Part shown: positions 48,999 through 56,761 of the stretch, one piece after another
How the letters are laid out: every line of letters begins with the position of its first letter
Numbering within the stretch: position 1 is the stretch's first letter
DNA from: CAVQXR01 sp046330455
GTDB lineage: Bacteria; Actinomycetota; Thermoleophilia; Gaiellales; Gaiellaceae
DNA: 64,000 bases
NCBI GenBank assembly: GCA_046330455.1
Contig: JAXLSU010000005.1
Coordinates: 1-64,000 of the forward strand
Direction of reading: 5' to 3'
Notes under the pieces: generated by a model
Told to the model about the DNA's origin: nothing
Databases searched by the model: none
Seen by the model: only the letters and a program-made list of their open reading frames with translations
Translations under genes and position numbers: made by a program

Positions 48999-49499
48999 CT
49001 AGCCGCTGATGCGCCCGGGGCGCAGGGGCCGCACGTGGTCTCGGACGCTCTCGAGCGCCCGCGCAAGCCCGGCGAGCTCGGCTTCCTCGAGGTGCTGGAC
49101 GAAGTGCTCCTGGATGCCGCGGCGGTGGACGGCACGCGCGGCCTGGAGCGCCTCGAGCCCAGCGGGCGTGACGAAGACCTCGACGACCCGCCGGTCGTCG
49201 GGGGGGCGCTCGCGCCGGACGAAGCCGGCCTCTTCCATGCGATCGATCATGCGCGTCAGGCCGCTCTTGCTGAACAGGATCCTGCCGGCGAGCTCGCTCA
49301 TCGACAGCCCGCGCTCGGCCTCCTCGAGCTGGACGAGCACGTCGTACCAGCGCAGCGTCAGGTCACGCTCGGCCTGCAGCTCGGCGTCGAGGATGTCGAT
49401 CAGCGCGTAGGCGGCCTCGAGAAAGACGCGCCACTGGACGAGCTGTTCGTGGGTGAGGCTTGACAAGGGTATTTCTCTTTGCAAATATTCTCGATGCAT
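48999..49499 (-). CDS. MarR-family transcriptional regulator
   Basis: 166 residues. Winged-helix MarR fold: dimerisation helices at both ends and an HTH in the middle (S-M-S-E-L-A-G-R-I-L-F-S-K-S-G-L-T-R-M-I), followed by the wing R-P-P-D-D-R-R-V-V-E-V. Divergent from a small monooxygenase-like gene and a cupin gene, its likely targets. The ATG at 49499 is consistent with a TACGAT hexamer at 49524-49529; a TTG at 49466 is an alternative start that would free the intergenic palindrome. Confidence 0.88.
   Translation of the reverse strand: MHREYLQREIPLSSLTHEQLVQWRVFLEAAYALIDILDAELQAERDLTLRWYDVLVQLEEAERGLSMSELAGRILFSKSGLTRMIDRMEEAGFVRRERPPDDRRVVEVFVTPAGLEALQAARAVHRRGIQEHFVQHLEEAELAGLARALESVRDHVRPLRPGRISG
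49460..49488 (+). promoter_or_regulatory. Promoter (TTGACA-17-AAATAT) with embedded palindrome
   Basis: A consensus -35 TTGACA (49460-49465), a 17-bp spacer and AAATAT (49483-49488) face the ABM-like and cupin genes. An 18-bp inverted repeat, TATTT/AAATA (49470-49487), occupies spacer and -10, as expected for a MarR repressor site. AT-rich compared with surroundings. Confidence 0.5.
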
Positions 49500-49550
49500 T
49501 CTTTGCTTCGGCGACTAATGCAGATCGTATCAGTCGAAGAGGAGGAGACG

Positions 49551-49820
49551 ATGGTGCGGATGTTCGTTCGGCATCGGGTGAACGACTACACGGCCTGGAG
49601 AGCGGCCTACGACGGGTTCGACCCGGAGCGGCAGAAGCTGGGCGTGGTGGGGCACGCGGTCTACCAGGCCCTCGGCGATCCGAACGAGGTCACGATCTGG
49701 CACGACTTCGGGAGCCGGGAAGCGGCCGAGTCGTTCGCCGTCTCGCCCGAGCTTCGCGAGGCGATGCAGCGGGCCGGTGTCCAGGGTCAGCCCGAGGTGT
49801 GGCTCACGACCGTCGCGTGA
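49551..49820 (+). CDS. Small monooxygenase-like (ABM-type ferredoxin-fold) protein
   Basis: 89 residues from the ATG at 49551, preceded by GAGGAGGAG. The pattern V-R-H-R-V-N-D-Y-x-A-W-R-A-A-Y-D-G-F and a late helix F-A-V-S-P-E-L-R-E-A-M suggest a dimeric alpha/beta-barrel protein of the antibiotic-biosynthesis-monooxygenase group. Activity unknown. Divergent from marR, upstream of a cupin, so it may act in response to quinone-like or aromatic stress. Confidence 0.65.
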   Translation: MVRMFVRHRVNDYTAWRAAYDGFDPERQKLGVVGHAVYQALGDPNEVTIWHDFGSREAAESFAVSPELREAMQRAGVQGQPEVWLTTVA

Positions 49821-49858
49821 GACCGGCGAGCGACTCGAGCAACGGAAGGAGCGATTCA

Positions 49859-50257
49859 ATGTCTGACATGACGATCAAGCGCGTCGACGAGATGGAGTCG
49901 ATCTGGGACGGACGGTTCGTGCGCGCGCGGGCCTCGCTCGGTGCCCGCTCATTCGGGATGAACATCTGGAACCTGCCGCCGAACTGGGATCAGAACTGGG
50001 AGCACGACCATGCCAGCCCACCCGTGGCAGACAACGAGGAAGAGGTCTACACCGTCCTGCACGGCAAGGCGATCCTGCGCGTGGCCGGGCAGGAGCACAC
50101 ACTCGAGCCCGGGGTCTTCGTCCGTGTCGGCGCCGCGGAGAAGCGCAGAGTCGAGACCGCCGGCGAGAGCGCACAGGTCCTGTGCATCGGCGGCGTTCCC
50201 GGCCAGGCGTACAGCCCCCTCCCGCTCGTCGAGCTCGGCGGTCCCACGAGCCTTTAG
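49859..50257 (+). CDS. Cupin domain protein
   Basis: 132 residues from the ATG at 49859 with GGAAGGAG upstream. The single cupin barrel has a motif-2 segment (A-G-Q-E-H-T-L-E-P-G-V-F-V) and a motif-1-like E-H-D-H-A-S stretch with acidic residues. Two His and an Asp/Glu could bind a metal. Enzymatic or ligand-binding role unknown. Second gene of the MarR-linked unit, 38 bp after the ABM-like gene. Confidence 0.75.
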   Translation: MSDMTIKRVDEMESIWDGRFVRARASLGARSFGMNIWNLPPNWDQNWEHDHASPPVADNEEEVYTVLHGKAILRVAGQEHTLEPGVFVRVGAAEKRRVETAGESAQVLCIGGVPGQAYSPLPLVELGGPTSL

Positions 50258-50359
50258 CTACGGTGAGGGCACGGTGGGTGGTGGCCCCCCATCCTGGTGG
50301 GGAGCTGGCCGTTGAGCCGTCGCGAACGTCCGGTCGGCCGAAGCGGAGGTGAGGGTGCC

Positions 50360-51604
50360 GTGTCGGCGCGTGGGGTCGCTCTCCGCGTGCTGCTGCGTGT
50401 CTTCGAGGAGGGCGCCTACGCCGACCGGGCGTTCAGGGCCGAGGCCGACGCGGCCCGGCTCGACGGGCGCGACCGTGCCTTCGCGATGCAGCTCGCCTAC
50501 GGCACCGTTCAGCGGGCCCGCACCCTCGACCACGCACTCGAGGCGTTCGCGCGCCGGCCGGTCCGCCGCCTCGATCCTCCGGTCAGGGCCGCGCTGCGGC
50601 TCGGCGCCTACCAGCTCGGCTATCTGAGCTCGGTCCCGATCCATGCGGCCGTCAGCGAGACGGTGGAGCTCGTGCGAGGCGCGCGGCTCGAGCGGGCCGT
50701 GCCGTTCGCGAACGCCGTGATGCGGCGCCTGACGCTCGGCCTGCGCGAGCTGCTTGCCGGCCTGCCCGAGTCGACGCCGCAGGAGGCGGGGCTCCGCCAC
50801 TCGTACCCGGACTGGATCGCTGAGACGTGGTGGCGTGAGCTCGGCCCGGAGGCGGCGCTCGCGCTGATGCGCACCTCCAACGAGGCGGCAGAGCGGGCCG
50901 TTCGCCTGAACCGGCGGCGAGGCGAGGCCGTGCTCGGGCTGCCGGGACGGCACGATCCGGATCTTCCGGATGCGCTCGTCGTCGACGCGATCCCGCCCGA
51001 CTGGCTCGAGCAGGGGCTCGTCTGGCCGCAGAGCCGCGGCTCGCAGCTCGCCGGCCTCGCGGTCGGGGCCCGGCCCGGAGAGCGGACGCTCGACCTGTGT
51101 GCCGCGCCGGGCGGCAAGGCGACCTCCCTGGAGGGTGACGTCGTCGCGGTCGAGCTCCACGAGGGGCGGGCACGGGAGCTCGAGGAGACCGTCTCGCGCC
51201 TCGGCGCGACGAACGTCCGCGTCGTCCGTGCCGACGGGACCGACCTGCCTGCCGGGCTCGCGGGCTTCGATCGAGCGCTCGTGGACGCTCCGTGCTCGGG
51301 GCTCGGAACTCTCGCCTCGCGACCGGACCAGCGCTGGCGGGCGGCCCCGCTGCCCGAGCTGCAGCTCGCGCTCCTGCGCTCGGCGATCGAGCGCGTCCGC
51401 CCGGGCGGAACGGTGACGTACGCCGTGTGCACCGTCAACGCGGCCGAGAACGAGGCGGTCGTCGACGCGGTCGGCCTCCCGCTCGAGGACCTCGGTGTCG
51501 AGTGGCCCCGCTTCCGGCATCCCCGGCGGTCCGAGTGCCTCCTGACGCTGCCCCACACCCACGGTACGTCGGGGTTCTTCGTCGCCAGGCTGCGCCGTCC
51601 CTAA
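50360..51604 (+). CDS. rsmB: 16S rRNA m5C967 methyltransferase (RsmB/Sun)
   Basis: 414 residues from the GTG at 50360, which has GGAGG about 10 nt upstream. The N-terminal NusB-like helical domain (1-140, D-R-A-F-A-M-Q-L-A-Y-G-T) is followed by the SAM domain with D-L-C-A-A-P-G-G-K-A-T. The catalytic cysteine pair lies in V-D-A-P-C-S-G-L-G-T and T-Y-A-V-C-T-V. Its TAA stop is part of the -10 of rpe. Confidence 0.93.
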   Translation: MSARGVALRVLLRVFEEGAYADRAFRAEADAARLDGRDRAFAMQLAYGTVQRARTLDHALEAFARRPVRRLDPPVRAALRLGAYQLGYLSSVPIHAAVSETVELVRGARLERAVPFANAVMRRLTLGLRELLAGLPESTPQEAGLRHSYPDWIAETWWRELGPEAALALMRTSNEAAERAVRLNRRRGEAVLGLPGRHDPDLPDALVVDAIPPDWLEQGLVWPQSRGSQLAGLAVGARPGERTLDLCAAPGGKATSLEGDVVAVELHEGRARELEETVSRLGATNVRVVRADGTDLPAGLAGFDRALVDAPCSGLGTLASRPDQRWRAAPLPELQLALLRSAIERVRPGGTVTYAVCTVNAAENEAVVDAVGLPLEDLGVEWPRFRHPRRSECLLTLPHTHGTSGFFVARLRRP

Positions 51605-51607
51605 GAT
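51602..51607 (+). promoter_or_regulatory. -10 hexamer TAAGAT for rpe, built on the rsmB stop codon
   Basis: The TAA stop of rsmB (51602-51604) starts TAAGAT, which ends 7 nt before the ATG at 51615. Confidence 0.5.
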
Positions 51608-51614
51608 GGCCTCG

Positions 51615-52295
51615 ATGGGCTGGGGAGGGTGGATCGAGCGGGTCGAGGTCGAGCCGTCCCTGTACGCGGCCGACTTCCTGCGCCTCGGGGAGCAGCTCGA
51701 CTCCCTCCTCGACGCGGGAGCGAGGGTCTTCCACGTCGACGTCGGAGACGGTCACTTCATCCCGCCGGTCACGATCGGGCCGGTCGTCGTCCGCTCGGTC
51801 GCGCCCCCCGTTCACGCGGCCGGAGGGCGGCTCGACTGCCACCTGATGGTCGATGCCCCGACCGCCCACTTCGGGCAGATCCGGGAGGCGGGCGGGGACA
51901 GCGTGACGTTCCACCTCGAGGTCGCCGCCGACGTGCGGGCTGCGATCGCGCTGGCCCGTGAGCACGATCTCGCCGTCGGAGTCGCATGCAATCCCGACAC
52001 TCCCATCGAGCAGCTTGCGGCGGCCGCCGGGCACGGGGTCGACCTTCTCCTCGTGATGAGCGTGCATCCGGGTTACTCGGGCCAGGCGTTCATCCCGGGC
52101 TCGCTCGACCGCGTCCGCCGGCTGCGCGAGCTGGTGGGTCCCGACGTCCTGATCCAGGTCGACGGGGGTGTGACGGCCGACAACGCCCGCGCCGTGCGCG
52201 ACGCGGGTGCGAGCCTGATCGTCGCCGGCAGCTCCGTCTTCTACCAGGACGACATCGGCCGGGCGTTCCGCGGCCTCGCCGCCGCCGTTGGCTGA
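51615..52295 (+). CDS. rpe: Ribulose-phosphate 3-epimerase
   Basis: 226 residues from the ATG at 51615 (an ATG three codons earlier overlaps the -10). TIM barrel interconverting ribulose-5-P and xylulose-5-P. Motifs: S-L-Y-A-A-D-F near residue 16, the metal-site H-V-D-V-G-D-G-H-F-I-P, L-D-C-H-L-M-V, M-S-V-H-P-G-Y-S-G-Q and V-D-G-G-V. It feeds ribulose-5-P to the ribB step encoded downstream. Overlaps ribD by 8 bp. Confidence 0.95.
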   Translation: MGWGGWIERVEVEPSLYAADFLRLGEQLDSLLDAGARVFHVDVGDGHFIPPVTIGPVVVRSVAPPVHAAGGRLDCHLMVDAPTAHFGQIREAGGDSVTFHLEVAADVRAAIALAREHDLAVGVACNPDTPIEQLAAAAGHGVDLLLVMSVHPGYSGQAFIPGSLDRVRRLRELVGPDVLIQVDGGVTADNARAVRDAGASLIVAGSSVFYQDDIGRAFRGLAAAVG

Positions 52296-53277
52296 GCTGC
52301 GCCATCTGGAGCGCGCGCTCGACCTCGCCGAGCGCGGCCGCGGCACGACCGCGCCGAATCCGACCGTCGGGTGCGTCGTCGTCCGTGACGGCGAGGTCGT
52401 GGGAGAGGGCTGGCACGAGCGGAAGGGGCTTCCGCACGCGGAGGCCGTCGCCCTCGCGCAGGCGGGCGAGCGGGCGCGCGGAGCGACGATGTACGTGACG
52501 CTCGAGCCCTGCGCCCACCACGGGGTCACGCCTCCGTGCGCGGACGCGGTCGTCGAGGCCGGGATCGTCCGGGTCGTCTGCGCCGTGGGCGATCCGAACC
52601 CGAGGACGAACGGCCGGGGGCTCGAGCGCCTGCGCGACGCCGGAATCGAGGTGGAGCTCGTAGGCGGCGAGCTCGAGTGGCGCGCGAGAGCCCAGAACGA
52701 GGGCTTCCGGACCTGGGTCTCGCTCGGCCGTCCGTTCGTCACGTACAAGGCCGCCGTCACGCTCGACGGCAGGGTGGCCGCCGCCGGCGGCGACTCGCGC
52801 TGGGTTTCGGGGGAGGCGAGCCGCCGGCTCGTTCACGAGCTCCGGGCGGCAGCGCACGCGGTCGCCGTGGGGATGGGCACCGTACGCCGCGAGAGCCCGG
52901 AGCTGACCGCCAGGGATGTCGGCGCCGTCACGCAGCCTCGCCGCCTGGCCTTCGGCCGCGGCCCGCTCCCGGACGGCTCCACGCTCGAGCTGCGTTCGGG
53001 CCCGCTCGAGGAGGAGCTGCGGCTCCTGGCCGGAGACGGCGTGCAGACGCTGCTGCTCGAGGGGGGCCCGACCCTTGCCGGTGCGTTCCTCCGGGCGGGG
53101 TCGATCGACAGGCTGCTCGTCTTCGTGGCGCCGAAGCTCGCCGGCGGCGACGATGCGCCGGGCCTCTTCGGCGGCCCGGCCGTGCGCACGATCGCCGACA
53201 TGCCGGCAATCTGCCGGCTCGAGACGAGGGCAGTCGGAGAGGACGTGCTGCTCGACGGCTACCTGCGCGAGCCCTGA
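52288..53277 (+). CDS. ribD: Bifunctional riboflavin deaminase-reductase RibD
   Basis: 329 residues from a TTG overlapping the rpe stop. The N-terminal deaminase (1-145) has the zinc motif H-A-E-A-V-A and P-C-A-H-H-G-x-T-P-P-C. The C-terminal reductase (about 150-329) has T-Y-K-A-A-V-T-L-D-G and the L-L-E-G-G-P-T-L-A-G NADPH-binding segment. It catalyses steps 2 and 3 of riboflavin synthesis. First of the rib run. Confidence 0.95.
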   Translation: MAELRHLERALDLAERGRGTTAPNPTVGCVVVRDGEVVGEGWHERKGLPHAEAVALAQAGERARGATMYVTLEPCAHHGVTPPCADAVVEAGIVRVVCAVGDPNPRTNGRGLERLRDAGIEVELVGGELEWRARAQNEGFRTWVSLGRPFVTYKAAVTLDGRVAAAGGDSRWVSGEASRRLVHELRAAAHAVAVGMGTVRRESPELTARDVGAVTQPRRLAFGRGPLPDGSTLELRSGPLEEELRLLAGDGVQTLLLEGGPTLAGAFLRAGSIDRLLVFVAPKLAGGDDAPGLFGGPAVRTIADMPAICRLETRAVGEDVLLDGYLREP

Positions 53278-53300
53278 CGGCTGCCCAGCAGCCGCCGGGG

Positions 53301-53306
53301 TATGCT
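53301..53306 (+). promoter_or_regulatory. -10 hexamer TATGCT for ribE
   Basis: TATGCT ends 7 nt before the GTG at 53314. Only 36 bp separate ribD and ribE, too little for an FMN riboswitch. Confidence 0.5.
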
Positions 53307-53313
53307 CGGACCC

Positions 53314-53913
53314 GTGTTCACGGGAATCGTCCGCGAGCTCGGCACCGTCGAGTTGGCCACCGGGGACGCAGGCGGCACGCGCATCGTGCTGCGAGCGCCC
53401 GAGACGGCTGCGCAGGCAAGCCTCGGAGCCTCGGTCGCGCTCGACGGCGTCTGCCTGACCGTCACCGCCCTCGACGCCGGCACGCTGTCCTTCGACGCCG
53501 TGCCCGAGACGCTCTCGAGAACGACGCTCGGCGAGCTTCGTGCCGGCGACCGCGTGAACGTCGAGCCGGCCCTGCGGGCCGGCGAGCCGCTCGGGGGTCA
53601 CATCGTGCAGGGTCACGTCGACGGCGTCGGGCGCGTTCGTGCCGTCACTCCCGAGGGCGAAGGGGTGCGGATCGAGCTCGAGCTACCCGCCGGCCTGCTG
53701 CGCTACTGCGTCGAGAAGGGGTCGATCGCGGTGCAGGGCACGAGCCTGACGATCGCGGCGCTCGCCGAGACCGGGATCAGCGTCGCGCTGATCCCCCACA
53801 CGCTCGAGGTCACGAACCTCGGCCTGCTCGCTGCCGGTGACGCGGTGAACGTCGAGGTCGACGTGCTCGCAAAGCACGTCGAGCGCCTGCTCTCCGCACG
53901 AGATCGGGCCTGA
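53314..53913 (+). CDS. ribE: Riboflavin synthase, alpha chain
   Basis: 199 residues from the GTG at 53314, which gives the canonical opening [MV]-F-T-G-I-V-R-E-L-G. Two lumazine-binding repeats (1-97 and 98-199) with G-V-C-L-T-V and G-T-S-L-T-I in equivalent places and G-H-I-V-Q-G-H-V-D at the junction. It dismutates dimethylribityllumazine into riboflavin. An upstream in-frame ATG falls in the -10. Confidence 0.96.
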   Translation: MFTGIVRELGTVELATGDAGGTRIVLRAPETAAQASLGASVALDGVCLTVTALDAGTLSFDAVPETLSRTTLGELRAGDRVNVEPALRAGEPLGGHIVQGHVDGVGRVRAVTPEGEGVRIELELPAGLLRYCVEKGSIAVQGTSLTIAALAETGISVALIPHTLEVTNLGLLAAGDAVNVEVDVLAKHVERLLSARDRA

Positions 53914-53920
53914 GGAAGGG

Positions 53921-53926
53921 TACGAT
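53921..53926 (+). promoter_or_regulatory. -10 hexamer TACGAT for ribBA
   Basis: TACGAT ends 8 nt before the ribBA ATG. Confidence 0.45.
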
Positions 53927-53934
53927 TCGCCCAC

Positions 53935-55203
53935 ATGGCAACGCTCAGGCTCGAGGAGCCGTCGCCGTTCGCGACGATCGAGGATGCGATCGAGGACTTC
54001 CGCAACGGGAAGTTCGTCGTCGTCTGCGATGCGCCCGACCGCGAGAACGAGGGTGATCTGACGATCGCGGCCCAGTTCGCGACGCCCGAGGCGATCAACT
54101 TCATGGCGAAGGAAGGTCGGGGGCTGATCTGCCTCTGCCTCACGGGCGAGCGATGCGACGAGCTCGGCCTGCGGCCGATGACCTACAACAACGAGACGCC
54201 GAACGAGACGGCGTTCACGGTCGCGATCGAGGCCCGGGAGGGCGTCACGACCGGCATCTCCGCGGCCGATCGGGCACGGACGATCCAGGTCGCGATCGAC
54301 GCGACGAAGGGCCCGCGCGACATCGTCCAGCCGGGGCACGTCTTCCCGCTCAGGGCGAAGCTCGGCGGCGTGCTCGAGCGGGCAGGCCAGACCGAGGCGG
54401 CGGTCGACCTGGCGCGGCTTGCCGGGCTGAGCCCCGCCGGTGTGATCTGCGAGATCATGAAGGACGACGGCACGATGGCCCGGGTCCCCGACCTGATCCC
54501 CTACTGCCGTGAGCACGGGATCAAGCTGGTCACGATCAGCGACCTGATCGAGTACCGGCGGCGGATCGAGAAGCTGATCGAGCGGGTGATCACCGTCCGG
54601 CTCCCGACCGAGTTCGGCGAGTTCAGCGCCGTCGCGTTCAGGGAGACCCTGACCGGCAAGACGCACCTCGCGCTCGTCAAGGGCGAGGTGGGCGGGGCAG
54701 AGGACGTGCTCGTCCGCGTGCACTCCGAGTGCCTCACCGGCGACGTCTTCCACTCGATGCGCTGCGACTGCGGTGAGCAGCTCGATCTCGCGATGGCCCA
54801 GATCGGGTCGAGCGACCGCGGCGTGCTCCTCTACATGGCGCAGGAAGGCCGGGGGATCGGCCTCCTCAACAAGCTGAAGGCCTACGAGCTCCAGGAGAGC
54901 GGCCTCGACACCGTCGAGGCGAACCTCGCGCTCGGGTTCCCGGCCGACGCCCGCGACTGGGGGATCGGGTCGCAGATCCTCGCCGACCTCGGCCTGACCT
55001 CCATCCGGCTGCTCACGAACAATCCGAGGAAGCTGACGGGGCTCGAGGGCTACGGGCTCCGGGTCACCGAGCAGGTGCCGATCGAGGTGTCACCGAACGA
55101 GGAGAACATGCGCTACCTGAGCGCGAAGCGCGCGAAGCTCGGCCACCGCCTCCACCATCAGGGCCTCAAGGATCTCGAGCTCTCCCAGGAGGACGATCGG
55201 TGA
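53935..55203 (+). CDS. ribBA: Bifunctional DHBP synthase / GTP cyclohydrolase II
   Basis: 422 residues. The N-terminal RibB half (1-205) has D-R-E-N-E-G-D-L near residue 40, then G-H-V-F-P-L-R and the P-x-G-V-I-C-E-I-M motif. It turns ribulose-5-P into dihydroxybutanone phosphate. The C-terminal RibA half (210-422) has the zinc site C-L-T-G-D-V-F-H-S-M-R-C-D-C-G and Q-E-G-R-G-I-G-L, and opens GTP. It supplies both precursors of the pathway. Overlaps ribH by 4 bp. Confidence 0.96.
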   Translation: MATLRLEEPSPFATIEDAIEDFRNGKFVVVCDAPDRENEGDLTIAAQFATPEAINFMAKEGRGLICLCLTGERCDELGLRPMTYNNETPNETAFTVAIEAREGVTTGISAADRARTIQVAIDATKGPRDIVQPGHVFPLRAKLGGVLERAGQTEAAVDLARLAGLSPAGVICEIMKDDGTMARVPDLIPYCREHGIKLVTISDLIEYRRRIEKLIERVITVRLPTEFGEFSAVAFRETLTGKTHLALVKGEVGGAEDVLVRVHSECLTGDVFHSMRCDCGEQLDLAMAQIGSSDRGVLLYMAQEGRGIGLLNKLKAYELQESGLDTVEANLALGFPADARDWGIGSQILADLGLTSIRLLTNNPRKLTGLEGYGLRVTEQVPIEVSPNEENMRYLSAKRAKLGHRLHHQGLKDLELSQEDDR

Positions 55204-55853
55204 GCGACGTCGAGATCCCCGACTTCCTCCGCTCGCGGGAGAACGCACGACCTGCGGAGCCCGCCCCCGCTGCCCCGCCCGTCGCGGCGCAGCCCGAGGC
55301 GCCCCGGGCCGCGCCCGAGACCGCGTCCGGAGAGTCGCAGCACGCTGGGGGAGAGCTGCGGCTTCCCGACGGGATCCGCGTGTTCGGCGGCAGGCCGAAC
55401 GGAGCCCGCCGGGCCGTCGGCATCGTCGTCAGCCGGTTCAACGGAGAGATCACCCAGCGGCTGCTCGATGCCGCGCTCGAGCAGCTCGAGGAGCTCGGCG
55501 CCCTGCCCGAGACGATCGAGGTGATGCCCGTCCCCGGCGCGTTCGAGCTCCCGCTCGGCGCAATGGCGCTCGCCCGCTCTCGCCGCTACTCCTGCGTGCT
55601 CGCGCTCGGCTGCGTGATTCGCGGCGACACCCCGCACTTCGACTTCGTCTCGGCCGAGGCGGCGAGCGGCGTGCAGCTCGCTGCGCTCGAGACCGGCGTG
55701 CCGGTCGCGTTCGGAGTCCTCACCTGCGACACCGTCGAGCAGGCCCGGGCGCGCGCGGGCGGCGCGCACGGGAACAAGGGCGCCGAGGCCGCCCGTTCCG
55801 CGCTCGAGATGGTCGAGTCGCTGGCACAGCTCCGCGCGAGCCTCTCGAGCTAG
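55200..55853 (+). CDS. ribH: 6,7-dimethyl-8-ribityllumazine synthase with N-terminal tail
   Basis: 217 residues, about 60 longer than usual. The catalytic domain (about 68-217) has I-V-V-S-R-F-N, V-P-G-A-F-E-L-P and the loop G-C-V-I-R-G-D-T-P-H-F-D-F-V with its catalytic His. The extra N-terminus is Ala/Pro/Glu-rich, hence probably disordered, but begins V-E-I-P-D-F-L-R-S-R. That is very like the conserved C-terminal peptide of FtsZ. Lumazine synthase often forms 60-mer shells around riboflavin synthase. Starts within the ribBA stop. Confidence 0.95.
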   Translation: MSDVEIPDFLRSRENARPAEPAPAAPPVAAQPEAPRAAPETASGESQHAGGELRLPDGIRVFGGRPNGARRAVGIVVSRFNGEITQRLLDAALEQLEELGALPETIEVMPVPGAFELPLGAMALARSRRYSCVLALGCVIRGDTPHFDFVSAEAASGVQLAALETGVPVAFGVLTCDTVEQARARAGGAHGNKGAEAARSALEMVESLAQLRASLSS

Positions 55854-55913
55854 CGCGGTTTCCGGCGCCATCGAGAGACACGGAAGGCGCGCTGCCCGGG
55901 CGGGCGCGGCAGC

Positions 55914-55919
55914 TATACT
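55914..55919 (+). promoter_or_regulatory. -10 hexamer TATACT for rpmB
   Basis: TATACT, a strong hexamer for this window, ends 9 nt before the rpmB ATG. Confidence 0.55.
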
Positions 55920-55928
55920 CCGGCGGTC

Positions 55929-56126
55929 ATGTCGAAGGTCTGCAGCGTCTGCGGCAAGGGTCCCTCGTTCGGGCACAGCCGGAGCCACTCGATGGTGGCT
56001 ACGAAGCGCCGCTTCGATCCGAACCTCCAGCGCGTCCGCGTGCTCGTGAACGGCGCCGCCAGGCGCGTCTACGTGTGCACGCGCTGCCTCAAGGCCGGCA
56101 AGGTCGAGAAGGCAACGGGCGGCTAG
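55929..56126 (+). CDS. rpmB: 50S ribosomal protein L28
   Basis: 65 residues. M-S-K-V-C-S-V-C-G-K-G-P opening with the G-x-x-x-S-H-S motif and a second C-T-R-C pair near residue 55. It is therefore the zinc-binding (C+) form of L28. Actinobacteria often keep C+ and C- paralogues regulated by zinc; only this one is in the window. Preceded by TATACT and followed by inverted repeats. Confidence 0.96.
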   Translation: MSKVCSVCGKGPSFGHSRSHSMVATKRRFDPNLQRVRVLVNGAARRVYVCTRCLKAGKVEKATGG

Positions 56127-56138
56127 GGCGTCCGGTTC

Positions 56139-56163
56139 GGGCGGGATGAGATCCCGCCCCTAC
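56139..56163 (-). repeat. REP-like palindrome, copy 4 (reverse orientation)
   Basis: Reverse complement of the copies at 13723 and 27904 (GGGCGGGAT/ATCCCGCCC around GAG, then CCTAC). Lies 12 bp after the rpmB stop. Confidence 0.8.
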
Positions 56164-56295
56164 AGACCGACGCCACGCTGGGTGAGGTCAGCTCCCGCCC
56201 CGGTGCGGCTGGGGTGAGACCGAAGGTCGCCGGCGGCGAGGACCGTCCGGGTCGGGCGGGGTGAGCTCCTGTGTGGATGACATGACACGGACCCT

Positions 56296-56320
56296 GTAGG
56301 GGCCGGATCTCACCGGGCCC
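56296..56320 (+). repeat. REP-like palindrome, copy 5 (degenerate)
   Basis: GTAGGGGCCGGATCTCA followed by an altered right arm CCGGGCCC. Paired head-to-head with copy 4, enclosing 132 bp of non-coding sequence. Confidence 0.65.
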
Positions 56321-56371
56321 GCCCTGTCCTGCTCCGCCCGGTCGAGGGGTGGGCCTTCCGGCCGCGCGGCC

Positions 56372-56377
56372 TACACT
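56372..56377 (+). promoter_or_regulatory. -10 hexamer TACACT for the receiver-domain gene
   Basis: TACACT ends 6 nt before the GTG at 56384. Confidence 0.5.
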
Positions 56378-56383
56378 CCCTGC

Positions 56384-56761
56384 GTGATCAGGGTCGTGGT
56401 CGTCGAGGACAACGACGTCTTCCGGGACGCGCTCGGGATCGTGCTCGACCTCGCACCGGACCTCGACGTCGTCGGTACGGCACCCGACGGGACGACGGCG
56501 CTCGCGCTCTGCGCGCATGCCTGCCCGGACGTGGTCGTCGTCGACTACCGGCTTCCCGACCTCGACGGGGTCGAGGTGACGGGCGGGGTCCTGAGCACGT
56601 GCCCCGATGCCGCCGTGCTGGCGTTGACCGCCGCCGCCGATGCACCGGAGAAGGAGGCGCTCCTCGCGGCGGGAGCGGTCGGATGCCTGACCAAGAGCCA
56701 GGAGCTCGACGAGATCGTCGCCGCGATCCGCGATGCCGGGCAGCGTGCCGGCGACCGCTGA
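56384..56761 (+). CDS. Single-domain response regulator (receiver only)
   Basis: 125 residues, receiver domain only. The acidic pair V-E-D-N-D, phospho-acceptor Asp in V-V-V-D-Y-R-L-P-D-L-D-G (about residue 53), the L-A-L-T-A switch Thr and the L-T-K-S lysine are all present, so it should be phosphorylatable. No output domain and no histidine kinase nearby. Its last 29 bp overlap the recG ATG, hinting at co-expression. The target is unknown. Confidence 0.88.
   Translation: MIRVVVVEDNDVFRDALGIVLDLAPDLDVVGTAPDGTTALALCAHACPDVVVVDYRLPDLDGVEVTGGVLSTCPDAAVLALTAAADAPEKEALLAAGAVGCLTKSQELDEIVAAIRDAGQRAGDR

Noticed and set aside
53278..53313. FMN riboswitch before ribE
   Set aside because: The gap is 36 bp and lacks RFN conserved stems; it holds only a small CGGCTGC hairpin and the -10 box.
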